A DNA stretch of 22,556 bases from CALXXL01 sp964512385 (GCA_964512385.1 CAZEHZ010000032.1:1-22556); one strand, 5' to 3'; positions 1 to 8,615 are shown, numbered from the stretch's first letter. Translations and numbers: made by a program. Notes: generated from the sequence alone by a model not told the origin.

Positions 1-1
1 C

Positions 2-79
2 GGTCAGGCCACCCCCGACCAGATTCTGGCCATTGTGGACCGGATTATAGAAGCCGAAAAAGCTGAACAGTCAAAGTAA
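2..79 (+). CDS. hydC: C-terminal end of a probable NuoE-like hydrogenase subunit HydC (5' truncated)
   Basis: Only the last 25 codons and a TAA stop are present. They encode a tail containing ATPDQILAIVDRIIEAEKAEQ. NuoE/HydC thioredoxin-like [2Fe-2S] proteins commonly end this way: a short 'G-x-TP-x-x' segment followed by a helix that closes the fold. The stop lies 20 bp before the hydB start, and hydC normally precedes hydB in operons for trimeric bifurcating hydrogenases. The assignment therefore rests on the short tail plus gene order. No cysteine ligand lies inside the window, so another protein with a similar C-terminal helix cannot be excluded. Confidence 0.5.
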   Translation, partial: GQATPDQILAIVDRIIEAEKAEQSK

Positions 80-99
80 AACTCCTGGAGATCTGAAAC

Positions 100-2004
100 A
101 TGGCTAATGTTATTGATTTGGAAAAAATTGCAGCCGATTTTAAGGCTGCCGCCGGCAAACTGCATCGCCGGATTGTAATTTGCGGCGGTACCGGCTGCGT
201 GGCAAACGGTTCCATGCTGGTACGTGACGAAATGGCACGTCAACTCAAAGAACTCGGTGAAGACGTAGAACTGGAATTCAAGACCGAAGAAAACGGTGAA
301 CAGTGTAATTTCACCGGCACATATTTGTCTAAATCCGGCTGTCAGGGCTTCTGTCAGATGGGGCCGCTGGTTCATATTGAGCCGGACAAAATTTTGTACA
401 CTAAGGTGAAAGTTTCCGATGTAAAGGAAATTGTTACCGAAACGCTGGTAAAAGGTAATGTAATTGACCGCTTGCTCTATGTAGCCCCGAACGGCGAACA
501 TTGTCAGGGTGACTCGACAATTCCGTTCTATAACCGCCAGAAGCGGGTAGTGCTGAGCAACTGTATGATTGAACCGGAAAATGTAAAAGAATATATTGCC
601 CGCGGCGGCTATTTCGGCGCGCGCAAAGCAGTTACGGAAATGACGGCGGAACAGGTCTGTCAGACGGTGCTGGATGCCGGCTTGCGCGGGCGTGGCGGCG
701 GCGGTTTCCCCACCGGTTTAAAGTGGAAGTTCACCTTAGCCAGCCAGAACGCCAAAAAGTACGTTATCTGTAATGGTGACGAAGGCGACCCGGGCGCGTT
801 TATGGACCGTTCCGTAATGGAAGGCAACCCGCATGCGGTAATTGAAGGTATGATGATCGCGGCCAAGGCGATTGGTGCCGACGAAGGTTATGTATATGTG
901 CGTGCCGAATATCCGCTGGCGGTAAAACGGATGCACCGGGCGATTGCCGATGCCGAAAAAGCCGGCTTGTTGGGCGACAATTTGTTTGGCGCCAACTTCT
1001 CTTTCCGGGTGCATGTAATGGAAGGCGCGGGGGCGTTTGTCTGCGGCGAAGAAACCGCTTTGATTGCATCTATTGAAGGTAAGCGCGGTATGCCGATGCC
1101 GAAACCGCCGTTCCCGGCGCAGAGCGGCTTGTGGGGCAAACCGACCGTAATTAATAACGTGGAAACTCTGGCCAGCGTACCGTATATTTTGCGTGAAGGC
1201 GCTCAGGTATACCGTGCCTGCGGTACGGAAAAATCTCCGGGTACCAAAACGTTTGCGTTGACCGGGCATGTGGCCAACACCGGGTTGATTGAAGTACCGT
1301 TTGGTACCACGTTGCGTGAAATTGTTTATAATATCGGCGGCGGCGTAACTAATAATGACGGTAAAGTAACCGGCGAAGACTTTAAGGCGGTACAGATCGG
1401 CGGTCCGTCCGGCGGCTGTCTGACCAAGGAGATGCTGGATCTGGAAATGGACTTTGATACCCTGAAAACCGTAGGCGCCATGGTAGGTTCCGGCGGTTTG
1501 GTGGTAATGAATAACCAGACCTGTATGATTAAGATTGCCCGCTTCTTTATGCAGTTTACGCAGAATGAATCTTGCGGCAAGTGCGTACCGTGTCGTGAAG
1601 GCACCAAGCAGATGCTGGCGTTGCTGGATGATATTATTGAAGGCCGTGCGGATGAAAATACGCTGGAATTGCTGGAAGTAACCGCGAAGGCGGTGCAGAT
1701 GGGTTCGTTATGCGGTTTGGGTAAAACTGCGCCTAACCCGGTGCTTTCCACCTTGCGTTATTTCCGTGATGAATACGAATCGCATGTTTACAAGAAGATT
1801 TGCCCGACGGGTGAATGTAAAGCATTGGCTAAGCCGGAAATTCTGGCCGACAAGTGCAAAGGCTGTACCGCCTGCGCCCGTAAGTGCCCGGTGGGTGCGA
1901 TTACCGGCGAAGTAAAGAAGCCGCATGTGCTGGATGCCGATAAGTGCATTAAGTGCGGCGCTTGTAAAGCGACTTGTAAATTTGGCGCCATCATTGGCCT
2001 GTAA
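100..2004 (+). CDS. hydB: NADH-binding beta subunit of electron-bifurcating [FeFe] hydrogenase (HydB, NuoF-like)
   Basis: This 634-residue protein has the HydB domain order. Residues 20-115 form a thioredoxin-like [2Fe-2S] domain with ligands C28, C33, C81 and C85. Residues 150-470 form the NuoF flavoprotein core with GLRGRGGGGFPTGLKW (194-209), CNGDEGDPGAFMDR (224-237) and CGEETALIASIEGKRG (315-330), which bind FMN and NADH. A CxxCxxC cluster site (C492, C495, C498) with C538 as fourth ligand follows. The C-terminus is a 2x[4Fe-4S] ferredoxin (C586, C589, C592, C596; C616, C619, C622, C626). In the family, the subunit oxidises NADH and relays electrons to HydA in a cytoplasmic HydABC complex; confurcation with reduced ferredoxin is known for such trimers. 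A GGAG at 87-90 sits 9 nt before the ATG. All expected ligands are present. Confidence 0.96.
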   Translation: MANVIDLEKIAADFKAAAGKLHRRIVICGGTGCVANGSMLVRDEMARQLKELGEDVELEFKTEENGEQCNFTGTYLSKSGCQGFCQMGPLVHIEPDKILYTKVKVSDVKEIVTETLVKGNVIDRLLYVAPNGEHCQGDSTIPFYNRQKRVVLSNCMIEPENVKEYIARGGYFGARKAVTEMTAEQVCQTVLDAGLRGRGGGGFPTGLKWKFTLASQNAKKYVICNGDEGDPGAFMDRSVMEGNPHAVIEGMMIAAKAIGADEGYVYVRAEYPLAVKRMHRAIADAEKAGLLGDNLFGANFSFRVHVMEGAGAFVCGEETALIASIEGKRGMPMPKPPFPAQSGLWGKPTVINNVETLASVPYILREGAQVYRACGTEKSPGTKTFALTGHVANTGLIEVPFGTTLREIVYNIGGGVTNNDGKVTGEDFKAVQIGGPSGGCLTKEMLDLEMDFDTLKTVGAMVGSGGLVVMNNQTCMIKIARFFMQFTQNESCGKCVPCREGTKQMLALLDDIIEGRADENTLELLEVTAKAVQMGSLCGLGKTAPNPVLSTLRYFRDEYESHVYKKICPTGECKALAKPEILADKCKGCTACARKCPVGAITGEVKKPHVLDADKCIKCGACKATCKFGAIIGL

Positions 2005-2034
2005 TCATAAATATCGTAGGAGTTGAAATATAAA

Positions 2035-4080
2035 ATGACCGCTACAAATGCGACTGTGAAAATTAACGGTTGCGAAGTCGCTTTCAGCGATGAACGCAAT
2101 TTGCTGGAGCTGATCCGCAAGATCGGTATTGATATGCCGACCTTCTGTTATCACTCAGAATTAAGCATCTACGGTGCGTGCCGTTTGTGCCTGGTGGAAG
2201 TTGCGGGCAAAGGCATTATGGCCGCCTGCTCCACCCGTCCGGAAGCCGGCATGGATATCCATACCGACTCTAAGGAATTGCGCTTAATGCGTAAGATTAA
2301 CGTGGAATTATTGTTGGCCAACCATAATCGTGAATGCCCCAGCTGTGTACGCAGTGCCAACTGTACATTGCAGGACATTGCCCGGCGTTTAAGCGTAACG
2401 GAAGTGCGCTATAAACAACCGGCTAAGAGTGCGCCGATCGACTTGTCCAGCCCGTCGCTGGAACGGGACCCGAACAAGTGCGTACTGTGCGGCGATTGCG
2501 TGCGGGTATGTTCTGAAGTTCAGGGCATCGGTGCGATTGACTTTGCGTTCCGTGGTGCCAACGCCCGGGTAGCCCCGGCGTTTGATAAAGACTTGAATGA
2601 AGTGGAATGCGTAAACTGCGGCCAGTGTGCGGCGGTTTGCCCGACTGGGGCCATTGTGCCGCGTCAGCATCGTGAAGCGGTGTGGGATGCGATTCATGAC
2701 AAAAAGAAGACCGTAGTGGCCTCGATTGCGCCGGCGGTGCGGGTGGCATTGGGCGAAATGTTCGGCATTAAGGGCGGCGAAAACGTGGCCGGCAAGCTGG
2801 TTTCCGCCTTAAAGTTGATGGGCTTTGATGCCGTTTACGATACCAGCTTTACCGCTGATATGACGATTTTTGAAGAAGGCACGGAATTTTTGACTCGTTT
2901 GGGCAAGAATGACCACATGCCGATGTTCACCAGTTGCTGTCCGGGCTGGGTAAAGTTCTGCGAAACCTATTACCCGGAAATGTTGCCGAACTTGTCCAGT
3001 ACCCGTTCGCCGCAGCAGATTTTCGGTTCGGTGGCTCGTGAAACGCTGCCGCAGCAGTTGAATGTGGCGCCGGAAGATTTGGTGACGGTATCAATCATGC
3101 CGTGTACCGCTAAGAAGTTTGAAGCTCAGATGCCGAAGTTTGCCCGTAACGGCCGCCCGGATATCGACTATGTGTTGACGACGGTGGAAGTTTCGCAGAT
3201 GATTTCGTCGATGGGGATTCATATGGAAGAGTTGGCGAACTCCGCCTTTGATATGCCGTACGGTTTTGCCACCGGCGGCGGCGTAATCTTTGGCGCCACC
3301 GGCGGGGTGATGGAAGCGGCGTTACGTTTTGCCGTGGAAAAAGTGGAAAACAAGCCGTTGGCGGATGTGGACTTTAAGATGGTGCGCGGCGTGGCTCCCC
3401 GTAAGGAAGCGGAGTTGAATGTAGCCGGAACCGACTTGAAGATTGCGGTTGTTCATGGTTTGAGCAACGCCCGTAAACTGGTGGAAGATGTGAAAGCCGG
3501 CAAAGTGCATTACGACTTTATTGAAGTAATGGCCTGCCCCGGTGGTTGCGTATGCGGCGGCGGTCAGCCGATTTCCAACGACACCGCCAACGCCCGTACC
3601 GTGCGTGCCGCCGGCTTGTATAATGCCGACAAAACTCATCAGTTGCAGAAGCCGCAGGATAACCATTTGGTGGCCCGTTGCTATGAAGAAAGCTTTGGCG
3701 GTTGCCCCGGCAGCCATAAGGCGCACGAAGAACTGCACACGCATTACCAGAACCGCAATCAGTTATTTGATGCCAAGGAAGTAATGCTGGGCAGTGCCGG
3801 TGCCGATAAGGTGGAAATTGTGGTAACTGTACACACCAGCAAGCTGGATAAGTCGCCGGAACAGGCGGTATTGAGTGCGTTGGTGGCGTATGCCAAGCAG
3901 AATAATCTGCGTGACAAAGTGGTAATTTCGGCCTCGTTCAACGCCCGTCAGCATGCCGACAATGCGGTTTGCGTAGCGGTGGGAGACGACGTGCAGGATT
4001 ACAACTTTAGTGGTTCCGACGTAGTTTCTGATGCGGCCTTTAAGCAGATTGTAGCTGTATTGAACAGCAAACTGGCGTAA
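2035..4080 (+). CDS. hydA: Catalytic alpha subunit of electron-bifurcating [FeFe] hydrogenase (HydA)
   Basis: This 681-residue protein carries the full group A [FeFe]-hydrogenase set. A plant-type [2Fe-2S] domain has C38, C49, C52 and C65. A His-Cys3 [4Fe-4S] site has H97, C101, C104 and C110. Two further [4Fe-4S] sites have C149/C152/C155/C159 and C192/C195/C198/C202. The three H-cluster motifs are TSCCPGW (299-305), MPCTAKKFE (355-363) and MACPGGCVCGGGQ (499-511). The small-subunit segment ends with HKAHEELHTHY (561-571). Residues about 578-681 form an extra domain that aligns by eye with a thioredoxin-like ferredoxin but lacks its cysteines. The ATG at 2035 is chosen because AGGAG (2018-2022) is 12 nt upstream; a TTG at 2023 would touch that Shine-Dalgarno. 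Together with HydB and HydC it makes H2 from NADH and reduced ferredoxin. Confidence 0.97.
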   Translation: MTATNATVKINGCEVAFSDERNLLELIRKIGIDMPTFCYHSELSIYGACRLCLVEVAGKGIMAACSTRPEAGMDIHTDSKELRLMRKINVELLLANHNRECPSCVRSANCTLQDIARRLSVTEVRYKQPAKSAPIDLSSPSLERDPNKCVLCGDCVRVCSEVQGIGAIDFAFRGANARVAPAFDKDLNEVECVNCGQCAAVCPTGAIVPRQHREAVWDAIHDKKKTVVASIAPAVRVALGEMFGIKGGENVAGKLVSALKLMGFDAVYDTSFTADMTIFEEGTEFLTRLGKNDHMPMFTSCCPGWVKFCETYYPEMLPNLSSTRSPQQIFGSVARETLPQQLNVAPEDLVTVSIMPCTAKKFEAQMPKFARNGRPDIDYVLTTVEVSQMISSMGIHMEELANSAFDMPYGFATGGGVIFGATGGVMEAALRFAVEKVENKPLADVDFKMVRGVAPRKEAELNVAGTDLKIAVVHGLSNARKLVEDVKAGKVHYDFIEVMACPGGCVCGGGQPISNDTANARTVRAAGLYNADKTHQLQKPQDNHLVARCYEESFGGCPGSHKAHEELHTHYQNRNQLFDAKEVMLGSAGADKVEIVVTVHTSKLDKSPEQAVLSALVAYAKQNNLRDKVVISASFNARQHADNAVCVAVGDDVQDYNFSGSDVVSDAAFKQIVAVLNSKLA

Positions 4081-4125
4081 CAGACCGTATGTAGTCGGTA
4101 AAGTTAAATATTGCCGATAAATAAT

Positions 4126-4164
4126 AAAATGCGTTCCGGGTAAAATATTCGGAACGCATTTTTT
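4126..4164 (+). terminator. Rho-independent terminator of the hydCBA operon
   Basis: A perfect 13-bp inverted repeat (AAAATGCGTTCCG at 4126-4138, CGGAACGCATTTT at 4150-4162) with an 11-nt loop runs into a T tract ending at 4164. It lies 45 bp after the hydA stop and ahead of the next gene, so it should end hydrogenase transcription. Confidence 0.93.
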
Positions 4165-4174
4165 GTATATTGAT

Positions 4175-4203
4175 TTGAAAAACCGCGGATGACGGATTAT
4201 TGT
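4175..4203 (+). promoter_or_regulatory. Possible sigma70-type promoter of the C39-like peptidase gene
   Basis: TTGAAA (4175-4180) and TATTGT (4198-4203) are separated by 17 nt. They sit between the hydA terminator and the peptidase start at 4239. The -35 match is good and the -10 match is moderate (4 of 6). Confidence 0.4.
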
Positions 4204-4238
4204 TTTATTTAAATAAAATTTGAAATGGAGCTGTAATT

Positions 4239-5264
4239 ATGTGGAAGTTTTTAAATATATGCTTAACCGTTATAGCGGCCTTGATGCTGAATGCCGAACA
4301 AATTATGCCGCTGGAGATATTGGGCGATGATAAACGGTCAGACCCGGAAACGTTGTCGGTAGAGTTTGAGTCTGCGTTGTTCCCGGTGGCGGAGTTTGAC
4401 TGGGGGGTGCTGAGCTGGACGGCGGAAACCGGTGCGGCCGGGAGTGTGGAATTAAGCGTGCGGGTGTACTCAAACGATGGGGTGTCGCAGTATTTCAGCT
4501 ATGGTGTATGGTCGGCAAATCCGGAGTTGCGGCAGGGGGCAAAAGCGCAGTCCGATGCTTTTGCCGAGCTGGATATAGACGTATTAACCGCCAAAGTCCC
4601 GATTACCGCCATTCAATATAAAGCCGTGCTGAGCCGCCAAAGTGTTAAGCAGCAACTGCCGGTTTTACGGCAACTCACATGGAGCAGTGGTTATAAAGAT
4701 GCGATGGACAAACGGCCGGAAATATTTGCGGTTCCTGCTCATAAAGTGGAGGTTATCCGGCAGGGAGAAGTGCCGGAAATTGGCGCTGTTGTGTGCAGTC
4801 CCACCAGTTTAACCATGATTTTAAACTATTTTGGAGCGCCGGTAACGGTAATGGAAATGCCGGAAAAAGTTTTTGACCCGGAACATAAAATTTACGGTAA
4901 TTGGTCCTATAATGTGGCGGCGGCGGGGGAGTTGGGATTTGACGGGTATGTGGGGATTTTTAAAACGGCGGCGGATTTGGCCGTCGAATTAACCAAAGGG
5001 CCGATTGCGGTTTCTCTGGCGGGCGTGCCGTCCGGCTATCAACCCGATGCAGATGATACCGACACGATTTTAGCATCACATATTGTACTGCTGACAGGGA
5101 TTGAGCAGACCGCCGACGGGCGTTGGTGGGTAAACATCATTGACCCGGCGGAAAGTACGCCGGAAAAGTGCATAAAGCGTTACCGGGTGCCTCGTTTTGA
5201 GGCGGCGTGGAGCCATGCCGCTTATGTGGTTCGGCCAGTTGCCGCCAAGCGTGAAAGTCGTTAA
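4239..5264 (+). CDS. Secreted C39-like cysteine peptidase with N-terminal beta domain
   Basis: This is a 341-residue protein. The hydrophobic N-terminus (residues 1-20) looks like a signal peptide or anchor. Residues about 40-150 form a beta-rich module (FDWGVLSWTAETG, then YFSYGVWS). Residues about 165-333 resemble the peptidase C39-like family (PF13529), with Cys186 in VVCSPTSLTMILNYFG, His281 in ASHIVLLTGI and Asp302 in NIIDPAE as a likely Cys-His-Asp triad. The beta module plus 'CSPTS' peptidase layout recalls predicted secreted peptidases common in Actinobacteria. The substrate is unknown; extracytoplasmic peptide hydrolysis is inferred. No ABC transporter or bacteriocin precursor is adjacent, so bacteriocin leader processing is not supported. 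TGGAG at 4226-4230 precedes the ATG by 8 nt. It appears monocistronic and converges with the following minus-strand gene. Confidence 0.8.
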   Translation: MWKFLNICLTVIAALMLNAEQIMPLEILGDDKRSDPETLSVEFESALFPVAEFDWGVLSWTAETGAAGSVELSVRVYSNDGVSQYFSYGVWSANPELRQGAKAQSDAFAELDIDVLTAKVPITAIQYKAVLSRQSVKQQLPVLRQLTWSSGYKDAMDKRPEIFAVPAHKVEVIRQGEVPEIGAVVCSPTSLTMILNYFGAPVTVMEMPEKVFDPEHKIYGNWSYNVAAAGELGFDGYVGIFKTAADLAVELTKGPIAVSLAGVPSGYQPDADDTDTILASHIVLLTGIEQTADGRWWVNIIDPAESTPEKCIKRYRVPRFEAAWSHAAYVVRPVAAKRESR

Positions 5265-5287
5265 GCGTAAGACCGGGATTTACTGCG

Positions 5288-6637
5288 CTATTCCATGGCC
5301 CGTTCAATCTGTTCCAGATAATCCGCTAACGGCAGTGATGCGGGGGCGGATTTTAGCTGTAACTGGTTATAATAGGTGGGATAGGCGGTGGGCAGTGGCA
5401 GTAGATTATCTTCGGCGGAGTCCAGCATGGACTCAATGACCAGTTGTTTTTCCAGTGCAACGGTGGCATTATGCAGAGTCATATTAAGTTCTCTGGTGGC
5501 CTCGTAAGTGCTTATCCGGCCCACGTTCTGCAAGGCGTCGGCCACGGCGCCGAATTCGGGTTCCGCCACCAGCGAGGAGACTTTGCGCAACTCGGATAGC
5601 TGTATCATTTTTTCCGGCAGAATAACGGGCGTCAAATCGGGATATTCGTCGATAATCGCCGGCAGTTCAGTGATGTCGGCGGTAAAAAGTTGCTCCTGTT
5701 CGGGCAAACGATAGGTGATTTGGCGGAACTCCTTAAAGCGTTGCTGTTGAATCTTGGGCGGCAGGGGCATGTAGTTGGAGAACAGTCTGGAGTCCAAAAA
5801 GCGTTCGGTTAAATAGTCCAACTGCATTTTAGCGTCGGCATTGGCCAGCGACTCCGGCAGTTTAAACATCAGCGACTGGCGCAGAATGCTGCCGAAAGTG
5901 GCTTCAAACACCGTATCAAAATCCTGTTCTTTGCAGGACAAGGCAATAAAATCGCCCAGCGGATCCCGGCCATTGCCGTACATGACATCAAGCGATTCCA
6001 CCATAAAGCGGGCGGCTTCGTCATAAAACGCCAACACGGCGCCATCGGCCTCGGCCGCCTCTTTGCTGTAGGTCAGCAAGGTGCGTAAATTGCAGGGTTG
6101 TTTAGCCAGTCGAACGGCTCGCAAGCCGGGAAAGTAGGGTATTTTTATAATGGTTTGGCGTTTTGCGGCATCTCTGATTATGGCATGGATGCCGTCGCTG
6201 ATAAACTCCGGCAGGAGTCGAAACCCGAACTCCGGGCGGATATTGGCTTTGGCCAGCAGCAGATATGCGCCGAAAACCCGCTGGGCGGAGCGTTGCTCAA
6301 TCAAGTCGTCAATATTGGCCGACACCTGCAGAACGGTAACATTGCCCTGCCTGGCAACGTTAAAATTTTCCGGAAAAAAGTGCGGCAGAACCTCAATACG
6401 CAACGGCACCGACGGTTTTACGGCGGCGTTATAGTGTAAGACCCGCATAACTTCGGCATCCAGTTTCTCTAAATAACTTACCGCCGGGTGGTCTTCGGTC
6501 TGAGATTTGTCCATGAAGACAATTTCCACCCCGCCTCTGGTGGAGGTACGGCTGGCGGCGAATCCCGGCATGGCGCCAAAGCATAACAATATTACGGCTG
6601 AAAAAGCCGGGAAATAAAATTTTTGTAAAAATAGCAT
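5288..6637 (-). CDS. Secreted protein with a degenerate peptidase-MA-like (gluzincin) fold
   Basis: This is a 449-residue protein with an N-terminal hydrophobic signal (residues 8-26) and a plausible signal-peptidase site after GFA (27). I do not recognise a named family. The middle resembles peptidase-MA-like proteins: PEFISDGIHAII (143-154) sits where those families have 'P-x-W-x-x-E-G', and FYDEAARFMVESL (204-216) followed by FDTVFEATFG (240-249) matches the downstream helices. The zinc-binding HExxH is absent; the equivalent stretch (about 118-130) reads AQRVFGAYLLLAK. It is therefore probably non-catalytic, or the resemblance is superficial. The C-terminal 200 residues are charged and without recognisable motifs. 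The Shine-Dalgarno is weak (GGA about 7 nt upstream). The gene converges on the C39-like peptidase with 23 bp between stops. Confidence 0.65.
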   Translation of the reverse strand: MLFLQKFYFPAFSAVILLCFGAMPGFAASRTSTRGGVEIVFMDKSQTEDHPAVSYLEKLDAEVMRVLHYNAAVKPSVPLRIEVLPHFFPENFNVARQGNVTVLQVSANIDDLIEQRSAQRVFGAYLLLAKANIRPEFGFRLLPEFISDGIHAIIRDAAKRQTIIKIPYFPGLRAVRLAKQPCNLRTLLTYSKEAAEADGAVLAFYDEAARFMVESLDVMYGNGRDPLGDFIALSCKEQDFDTVFEATFGSILRQSLMFKLPESLANADAKMQLDYLTERFLDSRLFSNYMPLPPKIQQQRFKEFRQITYRLPEQEQLFTADITELPAIIDEYPDLTPVILPEKMIQLSELRKVSSLVAEPEFGAVADALQNVGRISTYEATRELNMTLHNATVALEKQLVIESMLDSAEDNLLPLPTAYPTYYNQLQLKSAPASLPLADYLEQIERAME

Positions 6638-6742
6638 GTTTTTTCCATAATTATCGTTTGTTTTTAACCGAAAAAAGATGTATGTTGTCTATTAAGACAT
6701 TTAATAAGATAGTACAGTTTTAGTGAAAGACAAGATTTTTTT

Positions 6743-7609
6743 ATGAAAAACCAGGATATACTTGGCTATCCGTGTGCCATGACCATAGCGGGTAGCGACT
6801 CCGGCGGCGGCGCCGGCATACAGGCAGACTTGCGTACATTCAATGCCTTCGGCGTATTCGGCTGCAGCGCAATTACCGCATTAACGGCGCAAAACCCGTT
6901 GGAAGTAACGCAGATAGAGGCGGTGTCCGCCGGAATGGTGGGGGCGCAGATTGATGCGGTGTTAAGTAAAATTTGTGTAAGCAGTATAAAAACCGGCATG
7001 TTGTTTTCGGCCGAAATCATCCGGATGGTGGCGGAAAAACTGCAGAACAGCCATCGGATGCTGGTGGTGGACCCGGTAATGGTGTCTACCAGCGGCAGTC
7101 GACTGTTGCAAGCCGATGCGGTGGAGGTGCTGAAAAATGAACTCCTGCCGCTGGCCGACTGGATTACGCCAAATATTCCGGAAGCCGAGTTGTTGCTAAA
7201 CCGCAGTTTGCGTTCGGTCAGCGATTATCAGGCGGCGGCGGTGGAACTGGCGGAGAGTTACGGTTGCGGTGTGTTGCTGAAAACCGGCCATGCCGCCAGT
7301 GTGAATGGCAAAATGGTGGATATTGTGGCGGTAGACGGGCAGTTGTTTGAACTGGGTGCGCCGGAGGTGGAACTGCCTTGCCCGGCGGCTGGGCATGGCA
7401 CCGGGTGTACGCTGAGTTCGGCTCTGGCGGCTTGCCTGGCGCTGGAAATGGAATTGGATGAAGCATTAACGGCCTGCAAGGGCTTTGTATACGGTTCGCT
7501 GTTGGAATCAGTGGAGCTTGGCGGCGACCTTTACGGCATGTATCCGCCGCAGGAATCGTATGAAGCAAAAACCTTTCTGCGGCCGGTGAAAACGAAGAAG
7601 GGGCGTTAA
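6743..7609 (+). CDS. thiD: Hydroxymethylpyrimidine/phosphomethylpyrimidine kinase ThiD
   Basis: This is a 288-residue ribokinase-fold enzyme that phosphorylates HMP and HMP-P to HMP-PP in thiamine biosynthesis or salvage. TIAGSDSGGGAGIQADL (14-30) is the ThiD N-terminal substrate motif, VDPVMVSTSG (109-118) and TPNIPEAELL (142-151) are family blocks, and AGHGTGCTLSSALAA (216-230) carries the anion-hole/catalytic GTGC with Cys222. The length is near the usual 265-275 with a small C-terminal extension. No other thi gene or recognisable TPP riboswitch lies nearby, which fits a salvage role. The start is uncertain because no strong Shine-Dalgarno precedes it; the ATG at 6779 would leave too few residues before the glycine-rich motif. 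It heads a long co-directional gene run. Confidence 0.93.
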   Translation: MKNQDILGYPCAMTIAGSDSGGGAGIQADLRTFNAFGVFGCSAITALTAQNPLEVTQIEAVSAGMVGAQIDAVLSKICVSSIKTGMLFSAEIIRMVAEKLQNSHRMLVVDPVMVSTSGSRLLQADAVEVLKNELLPLADWITPNIPEAELLLNRSLRSVSDYQAAAVELAESYGCGVLLKTGHAASVNGKMVDIVAVDGQLFELGAPEVELPCPAAGHGTGCTLSSALAACLALEMELDEALTACKGFVYGSLLESVELGGDLYGMYPPQESYEAKTFLRPVKTKKGR

Positions 7610-7613
7610 GCAG

Positions 7614-8615
7614 ATGTTGGGCGGGCGGCAAAGCAGAAAATTTTATCTACAATGGTTTATGCTGGTGGCGTTGTTGTTTGCGGCTCTGCCGGGGCAGGCG
7701 GCGATAAACAGCATCAGTCAGGTGGCCGCCGGGTGGTATTTTGGGCGCAAGTATGCCAGACTCAGCCATGTGGCGGAGTATTTTAACCTGAAATATTATG
7801 CGTCTACCTCGCAATTCCGCTTAATCAGCGGTAAAAGTTATGCCGCTGTGTTCTACCCGGATAAGCGAACCGCCACAGTGAACGGAATGCCGGTGGTCTT
7901 AAATTTTGCACCTACGTTCCGGGACAAAATGCCGTTTATCAGTTGGAGCGATTTTACCGAAACCGTACTGCCGATTTTTCAGAAATCCGCCCTGAAACGC
8001 CATACACCTAAACATATTGTGATAGACCCCGGTCATGGCGGCAGCGACCCCGGCGCCATCGGGAAAATCAGTAAAGAGAAAAATATTACGCTGGCTATCT
8101 CCAAGGAGCTGAAACGGAGTTTGGAAAAACGGGGATTTAAGGTAACTATGACCCGTACCGGCGACGCTACATTGTCTTTAGCACAGCGGGCAAGCCATTG
8201 CAACCGGGTAAAAGGGCAGGTGTTTGTGTCGATTCATGCCGATGCCGCCGACCGCAGTGTGCGGGGGATTGGTTCATTCAGTCTGACTTCGGCGGGGGCA
8301 CCGAGTTATAATACGTCTAAAGTGGAGTCCGGCACGGTTGCCGGGCACAGCTGGAGCCGGAACAGTTTGTATTTGTCTTATGCTGTGCAGAAAAGATTGG
8401 CCGCCAATATAAAAGAGACGCCGAACCGGGGGATAAAACGAGCCCGGTTTTCAGTGTTGCGTAATACTGAATGTCCGGCGATTTTAGTGGAAACTGGATT
8501 TATTTCCAACGCCACGGAAGAACGTAATTTAAACAACTCCGCATACCGGAAACGGTTGGCCGAGGCGATCGCCAATGGAATTGCGGACTATCAAAGCAGA
8601 GTAAAAACACCATGA
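7614..8615 (+). CDS. Secreted N-acetylmuramoyl-L-alanine amidase (Amidase_3)
   Basis: This 333-residue protein cleaves the amide bond between MurNAc and the peptide stem. A signal peptide spans residues 1-29 (LVALLFAALPGQAA). Residues about 40-123 form a small domain resembling copper-amine-oxidase-like N-terminal modules. The Amidase_3 domain spans about 133-328, with zinc ligands H141 (IDPGHGGSDPGA), E155 (KEKN) and H208 (SIHAD) and catalytic E293 (LVETGF). The start lies 4 bp after the thiD stop, with an AAGGGG-type Shine-Dalgarno inside the end of thiD. The stop overlaps the next gene by 4 nt (ATGA), indicating translational coupling. It is paralogous to the lipoprotein amidase at 9480-10460. 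Confidence 0.93.
   Translation: MLGGRQSRKFYLQWFMLVALLFAALPGQAAINSISQVAAGWYFGRKYARLSHVAEYFNLKYYASTSQFRLISGKSYAAVFYPDKRTATVNGMPVVLNFAPTFRDKMPFISWSDFTETVLPIFQKSALKRHTPKHIVIDPGHGGSDPGAIGKISKEKNITLAISKELKRSLEKRGFKVTMTRTGDATLSLAQRASHCNRVKGQVFVSIHADAADRSVRGIGSFSLTSAGAPSYNTSKVESGTVAGHSWSRNSLYLSYAVQKRLAANIKETPNRGIKRARFSVLRNTECPAILVETGFISNATEERNLNNSAYRKRLAEAIANGIADYQSRVKTP

Noticed and set aside
736..1269. Long antisense reading frames within hydB, thiD, prfB and other genes
   Set aside because: They lie opposite strongly conserved genes, lack Shine-Dalgarno sequences and have compositions expected from reversed coding sequence.
2023..2034. TTG start for hydA, four codons upstream of the ATG
   Set aside because: It begins immediately after the AGGAG sequence, leaving no spacing for ribosome binding; the ATG at 2035 fits.
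6645..6656. 12-mer CCATAATTATCG shared with 21387-21398
   Set aside because: Both are in AT-rich intergenic DNA and contain the palindromic ATAATTAT; two copies of such a short word could occur by chance and no spacing or strand rule links them.
6638..6742. Divergent promoter or TPP riboswitch ahead of thiD
   Set aside because: TTGTCT at 6685 is only 14 nt from TAAGAT at 6705, and no THI-box core could be recognised in the 105-bp gap.
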